A program made the position numbers and the translations under genes. This document shows positions 34,901 through 43,105 of a DNA stretch of 49,892 nucleotides, piece after piece; within the stretch, counting starts at the first letter, position 1, and every line of letters starts with the position of its first letter. The stretch comes from Promethearchaeia archaeon (lineage in GTDB: Archaea; Asgardarchaeota; Lokiarchaeia; Sigyniarchaeales; SOKP01), in the NCBI GenBank assembly GCA_029856235.1, contig JAHQWP010000040.1, positions 1-49,892 on the forward strand, written 5' to 3'. The notes under the pieces were generated by a model that ran no database searches, was not told the DNA's origin, and saw only the letters and a list, made by a program, of their open reading frames with translations.

Positions 34901-35674
34901 ATGGAGTTGAAAAAAACACCGCTTATAGTTGCTATTGCTGGAAAAGGAGGAGTTGGTAAGACAATTATAACCACACTTATCGCGAAGGCTATTTCAACAT
35001 CTTACAAGCTTAAACTTTTATTGATAGATGCTGATCCGACTCATCCCCATCTAAGTAAAATGGTTAAATTAGTACCAGAAAAGAGTCTTGAAAAAATAAG
35101 AGCCGATTTAATCGAAAATACAATTAGTAAGAAAGAGGATCTTCAATCTATTGCTGAAGATATAGATTTTAAGGTTTATAATGCTATAAAAGAAAGTAAA
35201 GAATTTAGCTTGTTTTCAATTGGTCAACCTGAAGGTCCGGGTTGTTTCTGTCCTTCAAATGCTTTACTTCGTAAGGTTATAGAATCGATTTCTAGCGATT
35301 TTGATGTCGTTTTGATAGATTGTGAAGCGGGTCTTGAACAAATTAATCGAATGGTAATTAAATCAGTCGATATACTCCTAATTGTCACCGATATTTCTTT
35401 AAGGAGTGTAGAAACGGCAAAATCAATAAGCGAGAGCGCAAAGAAGTTTACTAATTATAAAAGGATAGGGATAATTATCAATAGAGTGAGAGGTGAAATA
35501 CCTGGTATTCTTGACAAACTTAAAGAATACGAATTGTCGGTGCTCATGTTAATACCTGAAGATGATCTTCTAACCAAATTTGATCTAGAAGGTAAACCAA
35601 TTATTGATATTTCAGAAGCATCGGTAAGCTTTCAAAAAATAAAGCAAAACATAGATAGCATTTTAGAACTCTAG
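34901..35674 (+). CDS. cooC: CooC-type nickel-insertion ATPase
   Basis: A 257-residue P-loop ATPase of the MinD/NifH-like superfamily. Walker A is GKGGVGKT at 14-21 and the switch region LLIDADPTHPHL follows at 40-51. The CooC signature C-x-C is present as C115-F-C117 in PGCFCPSN, which binds Ni or Zn at the dimer interface in known CooC proteins. It matures carbon monoxide dehydrogenase or acetyl-CoA synthase. The upstream partner is the truncated CdhC-like gene (31 bases), so maturation of a Ni-Fe-S centre is the best reading. No CODH gene is in the window. Confidence 0.85.
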   Translation: MELKKTPLIVAIAGKGGVGKTIITTLIAKAISTSYKLKLLLIDADPTHPHLSKMVKLVPEKSLEKIRADLIENTISKKEDLQSIAEDIDFKVYNAIKESKEFSLFSIGQPEGPGCFCPSNALLRKVIESISSDFDVVLIDCEAGLEQINRMVIKSVDILLIVTDISLRSVETAKSISESAKKFTNYKRIGIIINRVRGEIPGILDKLKEYELSVLMLIPEDDLLTKFDLEGKPIIDISEASVSFQKIKQNIDSILEL

Positions 35675-35697
35675 CAGTTTCTTAACGGAGCTGTAAA

Positions 35698-36732
35698 TTA
35701 TAAATTAATTAAACAATATTCAACAAATTTTAATGGTTCTACGGCGCAACCGCTTGAATCAAGCCCTCCTAATTGATCGAGTAAAGCTTCGTCAATTTCA
35801 TTATCTTTTAGCCATAGATCCTTTAATATCATCAGGGATTCTAACCCTCTAATTATTTTAATTTGATTGTTTCCTAAATCTAGCGTTTCTAAATTTTGAA
35901 GCGTTTCGAGTCCTTTAATTGAGGAAATCTTGTTTCCAGAAAGAAATAACTTATTCAATTTAGTCAATGAGTATAAACCGCTAATTTCATTGATGGCATT
36001 ATCTTTTAAATTTAAAACTTGTAGGTTCGTTAATTTTTTTAGATTAGATATTTTTTCAATATTGTTTGCGGTAATCCATAACGCCTCCAATTGAGAAAGA
36101 CATTCTACTCCTTGGATTTCTCGTATTTTGTTATCGTTGAGATAAATCTCATTGACATTCTCCAGATGTTCAAGGCCCTGAATTTCAGATATTTGGTTTC
36201 CAGCTAAGTTCAAGACTTTTAGATTTTTTAAGTTATCCAATCCTTGGATATTTGTGAGTTGATTTCCTGCTAACCATAATACTTCTAAATTGTGCAAAGC
36301 ATCAAAACCTTCTATTTTAGTAATTATATTCCAAGACAAATCTAACTTTTGAAGCGAACTTAGAGAATTCAGGCCTTCTAACTTAAGAATTTGGTTTCCT
36401 CTTAAGTATAATTCTTTTAGTTCAGTCAGTTCGTCAAGTCCTCTTATTTCTGAAATTTGGTTAGATGCGAGGTGCAATATTTTCAAATTGGAGAGAGATT
36501 CCAGTCCAGAAATAGCAGAGAGATTATTACTCCCGCAATTTAAGACTTCAAGATTCTTAAGCCGCTCTAATCCTTTTAATTCAGTTATATTGTTTGAACT
36601 AAGTTCTAAATGATTTATCTTAAGTTTATCTAAACCTTTAATTTCAGAAATATCGGTGATTTCTAACAAACCTAGGTCCAAAAAACCGGATTCAGCTTCG
36701 TATTTTTCGCCCTTGTATTCAACAGATGGCAT
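35698..36732 (-). CDS. Leucine-rich repeat protein (SDS22-like)
   Basis: A 344-residue protein consisting of about thirteen 22-residue LRRs of the form L..L..L.L..N.I..I.GLE.L. Examples are LEVLNCGSNNLSAISGLES and LKVLNLAGNQISEIQGLEH. The consensus is the SDS22/internalin type. There is no signal peptide or membrane helix, so it is probably cytosolic and a protein-binding scaffold. The start ATG 36732 (MPSVEYKG) is preferred over a GTG at 36741. LRR proteins are frequent in Asgard archaea. Partner unknown. Confidence 0.85.
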   Translation of the reverse strand: MPSVEYKGEKYEAESGFLDLGLLEITDISEIKGLDKLKINHLELSSNNITELKGLERLKNLEVLNCGSNNLSAISGLESLSNLKILHLASNQISEIRGLDELTELKELYLRGNQILKLEGLNSLSSLQKLDLSWNIITKIEGFDALHNLEVLWLAGNQLTNIQGLDNLKNLKVLNLAGNQISEIQGLEHLENVNEIYLNDNKIREIQGVECLSQLEALWITANNIEKISNLKKLTNLQVLNLKDNAINEISGLYSLTKLNKLFLSGNKISSIKGLETLQNLETLDLGNNQIKIIRGLESLMILKDLWLKDNEIDEALLDQLGGLDSSGCAVEPLKFVEYCLINL

Positions 36733-36913
36733 ACAGATCACTTGAAATAAAAATTCAGATATAATTTAATTAGGTAGCTTTGAGAATTATTATAACTGCT
36801 TTAAAATATATAGTTTTACATTATACTCCTATTATTTTTCAATATTACTCAACATCGAAATCTACCTATATCTTATAAATTCAACTTTTAAAGTTAACCA
36901 AGTGCTTTTATAC

Positions 36914-37033
36914 ATGATTAGTATGATATTTTGTTTAAATTGCAGATCTAAAATAGATGGCATGAATGAAGGTTTCTATTATTGTAACGTGTGTAAAAAG
37001 TATACGCGCTTTTTCACCCTACGATTCAAATGA
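36914..37033 (+). CDS. Small zinc-ribbon protein, 39 residues
   Basis: The frame begins MISMIFCLNCRSKIDG and contains CLNC...YYCNVCKKY, two C-x2-C knuckles that would form one zinc ribbon. A TATA-like CTTATAAAT lies about 35 bases upstream. After the stop, another frame continues with RCNVCQNELPFKE (to 37080), so a frameshift in an older, longer protein with a third C-x2-C is possible. Function unknown. Confidence 0.5.
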   Translation: MISMIFCLNCRSKIDGMNEGFYYCNVCKKYTRFFTLRFK

Positions 37034-37111
37034 TAAACGCTGTAACGTATGTCAAAATGAATTACCCTTTAAAGAATGAGACCCACATAAAAAAATTAGA
37101 TGTGTGTTGAC

Positions 37112-37128
37112 AACCTTCGCCTAAGGTT
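37112..37128 (+). terminator. Hairpin, possible terminator
   Basis: A perfect inverted repeat AACCTT-CGCCT-AAGGTT (6-5-6) is followed by AAAGGG and a T-rich stretch (TTTTCTATTTTTAAATT). It follows the small zinc-ribbon gene and may end its transcript. Confidence 0.4.
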
Positions 37129-37260
37129 AAAGGGTAAAATTTTCTATTTTTAAATTATTTAGTTTAGTTAATTTACGATTATATTTCGTATAGATAAGAG
37201 CTAAAGGAGTTCTATTTTATAAGAAGAACCTTTTAAATGTTAGTTCAAGATTAGAATAAT

Positions 37261-37413
37261 ATGAGTGCTGTAATGTGTAAAGAATGTGGGTATTCGTTTA
37301 CTGATAAAGAACCTGGCAAATATTTTTGTCCAAATTGCTCCAAAGAGATGAAATTTATGAAATTTGAGGCTTTTTGTGGTGCGAAACCAGGGGAACTTTA
37401 TGAGAAAGATTAA
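37261..37413 (+). CDS. Small zinc-ribbon protein, 50 residues
   Basis: The frame begins MSAVMCKECGYSFTDKEPG and contains C-x2-C (CKEC) and C-x2-C (CPNC) as a zinc ribbon, then a tail with FEAFCGAKPGE. A TTTTAAAT box about 25 bases upstream suits a leaderless start. Such rubredoxin-like ribbons are common in archaea as small nucleic-acid or protein-binding units. It is too short for certainty, but the zinc pattern and promoter agree. Confidence 0.6.
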   Translation: MSAVMCKECGYSFTDKEPGKYFCPNCSKEMKFMKFEAFCGAKPGELYEKD

Positions 37414-37639
37414 TAGAATAAGATAAAAAAAGATAATCTAAGATTTTCTAATTTCTGTCATTTTTTTTTTGATTTTAATAATTTTGTTAAGAATTGGTAT
37501 TCTCCTAGCTCTATTTAAATATTTTCATAGCTTTGACAGATTTCTTAATCGAATGTTAAGATTTGAGTTAAACTAGCCAAAAACCTTTTATTTCTCAAAT
37601 TATAGAGGTTTATTAGCAAATATCACCTTTAATAAAAGT

Positions 37640-38506
37640 ATGAAAATGGAAAATTCAGATGAAGAAATCCAAGATAATATAGAAGCTAAAATTTCAAAAG
37701 AAAAATCTTTAGGTTTAACAAATATCAAAACATCAGTAATCAATGGAATTGTAATCATTGAAGGGAGCATTATATCTTTTTGGCAGAGAGCTAGAATCGA
37801 AACTATAACAAGAGCGGTTAAAGGCGTAAAAGGTATTGTCAACAAACTTAAAATTAATCCTAAATCAGAGATTATTAGGGATCTTATGAGTAAAGATCTG
37901 TCAAACGAACGGTTACGACATATTGTTGATGCTCATCTATCTAAGATCGAATGCTTCTTTGGACTTATTGGAGTTTCGTTTGCAATCGTGTTCGTTATAT
38001 TTGCGGCACTTGTTACGCCTGGTTATAATCCTTTAGAGGATACTGTAAGTTCATTGGGGAGAGGAATCGCCAAGACTCTTTTCAGCATTGCTTTTGTGTT
38101 AAGTGGAAGTTTAACCATTCCCTTCATTCTCTATCTTGAGAAAACATTGATTGGTATAAACGAATTTGTACGAAGAATTGCCACAGCGATAGCGGTTATT
38201 AGCTCCGTATGCGTTGCTTTAGTTGGAATCCTACCAGATCATGATAACCCAGACGCATTTATGCGGTTTCACGGAACTGTTACTTTAAGCGGTTTTCTTG
38301 GATCTATTGCAACCATATGCCTTTATACCTTCTTGATGATGAAGAGCAACGAGTATAAGTTGTATCACATAATAATAGGCTACGCAACTGGTTTTGAGTT
38401 AATTCTATTAGCAATTACTCTATTTAATCCTTTGGTAGAATGGATATTAGTAGTAAATATAATGCTATGGATACTAATAACATCAATAAGATTAATACTC
38501 AGCTAA
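37640..38506 (+). CDS. BON domain fused to DUF998 membrane domain
   Basis: A 288-residue protein. Residues 7-75 form a BON domain: IQDNIEAKISKEKSLGL, VINGIVIIEGSI, then VKGVKGIVNKLKI. After a linker, six transmembrane helices of the DUF998 type begin near residue 110, with TPGYNPLEDTVSSLGRG in the first outer loop and LPDHDNPDAFMRFHG in a later one. BON domains usually lie in the periplasm or bind phospholipids; here it precedes the helices, so it faces the cytoplasm unless the topology is unusual. Function unknown. Confidence 0.78.
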   Translation: MKMENSDEEIQDNIEAKISKEKSLGLTNIKTSVINGIVIIEGSIISFWQRARIETITRAVKGVKGIVNKLKINPKSEIIRDLMSKDLSNERLRHIVDAHLSKIECFFGLIGVSFAIVFVIFAALVTPGYNPLEDTVSSLGRGIAKTLFSIAFVLSGSLTIPFILYLEKTLIGINEFVRRIATAIAVISSVCVALVGILPDHDNPDAFMRFHGTVTLSGFLGSIATICLYTFLMMKSNEYKLYHIIIGYATGFELILLAITLFNPLVEWILVVNIMLWILITSIRLILS

Positions 38507-38558
38507 AGTAAATCTCTATTCATTAATAATTTAAGTAAATCCTTCTTTATTCAACCTT

Positions 38559-39266
38559 ATGACAGATGCGTTATACATGAGTGATTCTTACTTAAAGAAA
38601 TGGGACGCTAAAATTCTTTCTGTGAAAGACGACAAATTCATCATCCTTGATAAAACAGCCTTCTACCCTAAGGGTGGAGGTCAACCCTGGGACGAGGGTT
38701 ATTTAATTAGAGACGGTGAAAAGTTTAAGGTTATCTATGTAGGTAAATTTTCGGGAGAAATCAGTCACGAAGTAGAAAAGTCCGGACTTAAAGAAGGAGA
38801 CTCAGTGTCGTGCGAAATCGATTGGGACCGGCGTTATACATATATGCGATACCATACTGCTTGCCATCTCCTCTCAAATATATTGTATCGCAGAGCTAAC
38901 GCTAAAATTACAGGAAATCAAATAGAAATGGATAAATCTAGAATGGACTTCTCCATGGAGGATTATTCTCCTGAAAAGCTACGAGCGTATGTAGAGGAAT
39001 CTAACGAAATAATCAAGCAAAACCTTCCAATCACTATTGATACAATGTCTAGAGCAGCAGTATTAGAAGAACCTGAACTTGCACGATTAGCAGTTGGGTT
39101 ACCTAAAGGCTTACAAGAATTTCGAATCGTAAAGATTGGTGATATCGATAAACAAGTAGATGGTGGAACACATGTTAAAAGTCTTAGCGAAATAGGGGAA
39201 ATAGAGATAATTAAAACGGTAAACAAAGGGAAAAACAATAGGAGACTGTATTTTATTCTTAAATAA
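38559..39266 (+). CDS. alaX: AlaX-type alanyl-tRNA editing protein
   Basis: A 235-residue free-standing editing domain (AlaX-M size) that deacylates Ser- or Gly-tRNA(Ala). The N-terminal domain reads TAFYPKGGGQPWDEG. The zinc and catalytic motif HxxxH is H99-TAC-H103. The second zinc half, normally CxxxH in CGGTHV, reads DGGTHV here, with D201 in place of cysteine and H205 kept. The C-terminal GEIEIIKTVNKGKNNRRL is typical. A leaderless start is likely, as ATG 38559 has no Shine-Dalgarno. Confidence 0.9.
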   Translation: MTDALYMSDSYLKKWDAKILSVKDDKFIILDKTAFYPKGGGQPWDEGYLIRDGEKFKVIYVGKFSGEISHEVEKSGLKEGDSVSCEIDWDRRYTYMRYHTACHLLSNILYRRANAKITGNQIEMDKSRMDFSMEDYSPEKLRAYVEESNEIIKQNLPITIDTMSRAAVLEEPELARLAVGLPKGLQEFRIVKIGDIDKQVDGGTHVKSLSEIGEIEIIKTVNKGKNNRRLYFILK

Positions 39267-39286
39267 ATTAGATCTTTCTTAATTTT

Positions 39287-39547
39287 TCATCTGATTATTA
39301 TAGACAATATTGGATATACATTATAGTAGACATATTTTATATCAATATTTCCCACATCAGCAATAATATATAATTGTTCAATAGGAGATGGTGAGCTTGG
39401 CTCAAAATCATATGAAAAATTTTCTTCAATACATCTGTACGATGAGAATATGAGTGAAATTGAGGAGATTGGGATAATAATGACAAGGCTGAAACCGATG
39501 ATTATCATTAAAATAATGCCTATAACTCCTTTTTTTGCCATCTTCAA
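39287..39547 (-). pseudogene. Truncated copy of the surface protein family (DUF4097-like)
   Basis: 86 residues: a signal anchor (residues 7-32) and the start of the extracellular domain with FEPSSPSPIEQLYIIADVG, which matches the proteins at 20189 and 41829. The chain stops after YPILSIIIR, where full-length relatives continue for another 250 or more residues. The stop is followed directly by the alaX 3' end, so the rest of the gene is deleted. Its promoter region is related to that of the gene at 41829. Confidence 0.6.
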
Positions 39548-39663
39548 ACATATTAGATGTGATATTTTGATTCTATAATTATTTAGATAAGAGAGGCATT
39601 CATATAATATTTGCTGTAAAGACAGGGAAAGTTATTTAATTGATCATACTTTCATTCAGATTC

Positions 39664-39701
39664 GGAACACCCATGGAAGTTCCACAATGAAAACTATAAA
39701 T
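39664..39701 (+). promoter_or_regulatory. Operator GGAAC-N10-GTTCC plus TATA box, copy 1
   Basis: An inverted repeat GGAAC-N10-GTTCC (39664-39683) is followed after 10 bases by the TATA box CTATAAAT (39694-39701). The same half-sites, spacing and TATA box occur at 42989-43026. The operator covers the BRE side of the TATA box, suited to a repressor or activator of plus-strand transcription. Confidence 0.65.
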
Positions 39702-39910
39702 GGAATCGATTCTTCATTTTTAATTGATTTTCCATAGGTTTATCACTTGAGAAAGTAAAAAAGAAGTGAAAGGAATAGAATATGAGTTTTTGAGCAAATT
39801 GTAGAAAATGTCATATACAAGGAGAGAATTTTTCATAGAGGGTGAAATCTTTTATCCGTATATAGAATTGGAGGAAAACCGGCTTAGAAGTTGCCTAACG
39901 GAATAAAATC

Positions 39911-39945
39911 TCCTTTTCTCTATATTCTTTTTTATTTTCTCTTTC
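39911..39945 (+). terminator. T-rich terminator-like run
   Basis: Pyrimidine-rich run containing TATATTCTTTTTTATTTTC, similar in layout to the run at 43791. It lies 100 bases before the next gene, so it may end a short transcript from the promoter at 39694. Confidence 0.4.
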
Positions 39946-40046
39946 TAAGAAATATTTACCAAATTACACAAATGTTAAATAGAAATTCGATCTAATTTGA
40001 TCATTATTCTAATATTTTTAACAATTTAGAAGTAAGTGAATCCAAA

Positions 40047-41819
40047 ATGAGTTCTGAACACAAAACTCCAAAGAAGAAAGACTCTTCTATAAAAAAGAAG
40101 TCTCTCAGTATTAAAAGAATAAAGCGTCCTTTGGTTGCAAGTAGTCTCGCAGCCATAGCTACTGTAGCGGGAATCCTAGGAGGGATTTACATCCTTAATA
40201 TTGAACAGGAGGAAGGTGATACTCTTATCATAGGTATGAGTGTAGGAATTAATTCTTTAGATCCACTCTATAATCCCGATAATATGCATTTCAGAGATAA
40301 TAGGAGGGTATGGAGTCAAATTATTGAGGGTTTATTTGAGCATAATCAATCGAGAGAAGATACTCCAATAATTCCGTGCTTAGCAAAAGACCTTGGAAAT
40401 TGGAGTTCAGACGGATTGAACTTTACAATCCCGCTAAAGGAAGGGGTGAAGTTCCACGATGGAACTCCTTTTAACGCTGCAGCTGTGAAATGGAACATTG
40501 AGAGAATATATAGATTTGTTGATATTAAACCTGGGGGTGATAGATGGGTTTGGACATATATGTACTTTTTACAGGATGGAAGTGGAAGACCAATCGTTAA
40601 TGAAACGATTGTTATTGACGAGTATACAGTAAGGTTTGTTTTAAACTCTCCGTATGCTCCTTTTAGAGCTTTATTAGCTACAGCTTCTATTTTATCTCCT
40701 TCTTCTACGCCTGAAAATGATTATGTTGATAAGTTCAATGACAAATTGATTGGGACAGGTCCTTTCAAATTAGAGTCATACCATATGGACCCTATTGATG
40801 AAATCTGCAGAAATATGACTGTAACGGCAAACAGGGATTATTGGGGCGGACAACCTAAGATAGAGAAAGTACATTTCCAAGTGTTTAGAGACTCTGATAG
40901 ATTGGAAAAAATATTGTCTGGAGATATACACTATACGCCAGCTGGGCTTTGGTCCGCCGATCCGGATCTTATCGAAGCATGTAAGAATAAGACATCTGTT
41001 GATGTAGTCGCGCTAAATGGTCTTGGTGTTTATTCTATATGTATGAATTACGATTTATTTCCACTAGAAATGCGAAAGGCCATGTCGTATGCTTTCAATT
41101 ACTCTGATTATATCACAACATTATATGGTGATTTAGCTTTCCGAGCAAAATCTCCACTACCTAAAGGTACGCTTTATTCTAATTGGGATCTTAATGTGGC
41201 AAATACAAATTTATCAGTTGCACGGCAAACATTAATAAATGCAACTTGGCCGGGCACAAGTACTTTAACAGCTAACGATAATGTAAGCACCGGTAATGAA
41301 TGGGAAAAACTTGTGGATGATGGCACACCACTTGCGACATATAACTTTTCAATGATTTCTGGCAGTAGCTTCCATGAAAGTCAATCAATATTACTAACTA
41401 AATACTTCAAGCAAATTGGGATTAAACTCAACCAAAATAATTTAACGCCTTCAGAACATGAGGAAAAACTTCTTGGTGGTGGAATGGAATTTTATGCACT
41501 TGGCTGGGGTCTTGCTTTCAATGATCCTATTGAGATGCTTAACCCATTATTTTCTGAAAATAGTCCTTTTAACAATTACAATTTTTCTGATACCCAAGTT
41601 GAAGATTGGCTTAATCAAGGTATAGTAGAATTCAACGAGACCGCAAGAAAACAAATTTATTCCAATATTCAGAAAAGACTAGTAGAAAAATTGTATCCTA
41701 TGATTTGGACACATTCAGTTCCATTCTGGGAAATATGGTCTTCAGACATAAAAGGAATCGCGGTAGAAGGAGCACCCTTCAAATTTATCTTAAAATACGC
41801 ATCTCTTGAAGAAAGTTAA
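40047..41819 (+). CDS. ABC transporter substrate-binding protein, family 5 (oligopeptide-type)
   Basis: A 590-residue extracellular solute-binding protein. A basic N-terminus (1-28) and one helix (29-50) anchor it in the membrane, in place of the bacterial lipobox. The SBP_bac_5 fold shows in GINSLDPLYNPDN, IIEGLFEHN, then FTIPLKEGVKFHDGTPFNAAAVKWNIER and KLIGTGPFKLESY. Ligands are usually peptides, nickel chelates or sugars. No permease or ATPase genes are nearby, so its partners are elsewhere. It lies 346 bases downstream of operator copy 1, with a T-rich run between. Confidence 0.87.
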   Translation: MSSEHKTPKKKDSSIKKKSLSIKRIKRPLVASSLAAIATVAGILGGIYILNIEQEEGDTLIIGMSVGINSLDPLYNPDNMHFRDNRRVWSQIIEGLFEHNQSREDTPIIPCLAKDLGNWSSDGLNFTIPLKEGVKFHDGTPFNAAAVKWNIERIYRFVDIKPGGDRWVWTYMYFLQDGSGRPIVNETIVIDEYTVRFVLNSPYAPFRALLATASILSPSSTPENDYVDKFNDKLIGTGPFKLESYHMDPIDEICRNMTVTANRDYWGGQPKIEKVHFQVFRDSDRLEKILSGDIHYTPAGLWSADPDLIEACKNKTSVDVVALNGLGVYSICMNYDLFPLEMRKAMSYAFNYSDYITTLYGDLAFRAKSPLPKGTLYSNWDLNVANTNLSVARQTLINATWPGTSTLTANDNVSTGNEWEKLVDDGTPLATYNFSMISGSSFHESQSILLTKYFKQIGIKLNQNNLTPSEHEEKLLGGGMEFYALGWGLAFNDPIEMLNPLFSENSPFNNYNFSDTQVEDWLNQGIVEFNETARKQIYSNIQKRLVEKLYPMIWTHSVPFWEIWSSDIKGIAVEGAPFKFILKYASLEES

Positions 41820-41828
41820 TTTCGTCAA

Positions 41829-42833
41829 TTAATTAACGCTGGAAAGAAACCAAAAATATGGTCTCCATCGATCTAACTTTCGATAAAGGGAAATGTTAAA
41901 GTTATTTTGAGCGGGAAAATCATAAGAAGTAAGTTTGTAAAAGACTATTGGGGGAGAATCTATAGAATCATTATCAAATCCAATCGCATAGCACTGAGCT
42001 GGTACCCAATCATTCCAATTATTTAGAGTAACCATTGAACCAACATTGGAGGAGGAATCATCATAGTAAATCTGGCTTACTACATTTGATGTTTCTAATT
42101 CTCCAATAGCAGTCACATTCGCTCCCATTTCTCCTGACTGTTCGATATCAAACTCGATTAGACCTTCGCTATTCTTAATATACCAGAAACTATTTTTAGT
42201 TAGTTGGATGTCACGGGTTCTTAATTCAATATTAGATTGGTTCCCAACTCCAGTTATATTTCCCTCGATAATGCAATTTTGTAAATCAAATAAAATATCA
42301 CCATCTAAAATATTAACGTACAAGTTATCGATTCGAACATTAAAGGGAACTTTAATATCAACATTTCCATGATCAACTCTAGTAGAAATGTTAAAAATTA
42401 TATCTTTTCTTAGAGAAACTATAACTGAGATGTTCTTTATAAGAGGTTGTACTTCAGATTCAATTATGCTTGGTAAAAATCTCATTGAAAAATCTATAGG
42501 TGAACTTGATAGATCACTTTCAGTGATATTAAAATAATCTAAATAACTTTTCCCTACCAATCCGGGGCCAGCCATCTCAATATCCACATCTATCCTTATA
42601 AAATAATCAATAGGCGGATCGATGTAATCTATAACAACATTTCCAAAATCGATGTTAAGAATTAAAGTCTCAACTTCTGAAGGAGCATCCGGCACATACT
42701 CATATGAAGCATTCGCACTAATTGCGTCGTATGATGAAAAATTAACCGAGAGAACAGCGATTGGAAGCGCGATAATAAACCCGAAACCAATAATGCTCGT
42801 TAGTGTAAAGATTATTAGTTTTACCTTAAGCAT
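41829..42833 (-). CDS. Membrane-anchored surface protein (DUF4097-like), repeats degenerate
   Basis: A 334-residue relative of the protein at 20189: signal anchor at about residues 5-30, then EYVPDAPSEVETLILNIDFG and an extracellular beta-rich domain with IIFNISTRVDHGNVDIKVP. The STGS core of the relative is replaced by varied sequence, so the beta-helix repeats are no longer obvious. The C-terminal 70 residues have no counterpart in the relative and are rich in aromatic residues. Convergent with the substrate-binding protein gene, 10 bases apart. Surface role inferred. Confidence 0.7.
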   Translation of the reverse strand: MLKVKLIIFTLTSIIGFGFIIALPIAVLSVNFSSYDAISANASYEYVPDAPSEVETLILNIDFGNVVIDYIDPPIDYFIRIDVDIEMAGPGLVGKSYLDYFNITESDLSSSPIDFSMRFLPSIIESEVQPLIKNISVIVSLRKDIIFNISTRVDHGNVDIKVPFNVRIDNLYVNILDGDILFDLQNCIIEGNITGVGNQSNIELRTRDIQLTKNSFWYIKNSEGLIEFDIEQSGEMGANVTAIGELETSNVVSQIYYDDSSSNVGSMVTLNNWNDWVPAQCYAIGFDNDSIDSPPIVFYKLTSYDFPAQNNFNISLYRKLDRWRPYFWFLSSVN

Positions 42834-42988
42834 AGTTACTAATACTCAAATTTTTTCTTGAACCTCTTAGTAATTCGATAAGAGTTGTTTGTATTTAAAT
42901 TAATCACCTACAAACTTGCGGAGTAAATAACTTCGGGAACAAATTCTAACATTAGAAATGACTTTAGCTCTTTATTCCATTACAATTC

Positions 42989-43026
42989 GGAACTCCCACG
43001 AATGTTCCACTCTCAAAACTATAAAT
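42989..43026 (+). promoter_or_regulatory. Operator GGAAC-N10-GTTCC plus TATA box, copy 2
   Basis: GGAAC-N10-GTTCC (42989-43008), then 10 bases, then CTATAAAT (43019-43026), identical in layout to copy 1 at 39664. The TATA box points to the secreted protein gene at 43106. Confidence 0.68.
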
Positions 43027-43050
43027 GAAACCGATACATCTCTATTTATA

Positions 43051-43069
43051 GGTTATCTTTAGGATAACC
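43051..43069 (+). promoter_or_regulatory. Perfect inverted repeat in the leader of the 43106 gene
   Basis: GGTTATC-TTTAG-GATAACC (7-5-7) begins 25 bases after the TATA box, so it lies at or just after the transcription start. It may be a second operator or an RNA hairpin in the 5' leader. Confidence 0.5.
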
Positions 43070-43105
43070 AGCAAAATCTATTTGAAAATATAGAGTTAAA
43101 ATAAA

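Larger units (their letters stand above)
36733..37639. other. 900-base region with two tiny zinc-ribbon genes
   Basis: Holds the two small zinc-ribbon frames at 36914 and 37261 and a hairpin at 37112. The remaining sequence is AT-rich. T-runs near 37458-37470 could end the second small gene's transcript. Confidence 0.5.
39548..40046. other. Divergent regulatory region with conserved operator, no clear gene
   Basis: Holds the operator and TATA box listed at 39664-39701. A 32-codon frame at 39808-39906 (MSYTRREFFIEGE) has no recognisable family. A T-rich run at 39911-39945 would terminate a transcript from that promoter before the next gene at 40047. Confidence 0.5.

Noticed and set aside
39808-39906. 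A 32-codon frame downstream of operator copy 1
   Set aside because: No Shine-Dalgarno, no family and no counterpart at operator copy 2; not listed as a gene.
43051-43069. A riboswitch in the leader of the secreted-protein gene
   Set aside because: Only a single small hairpin is visible; no conserved aptamer sequence or second stem is present.
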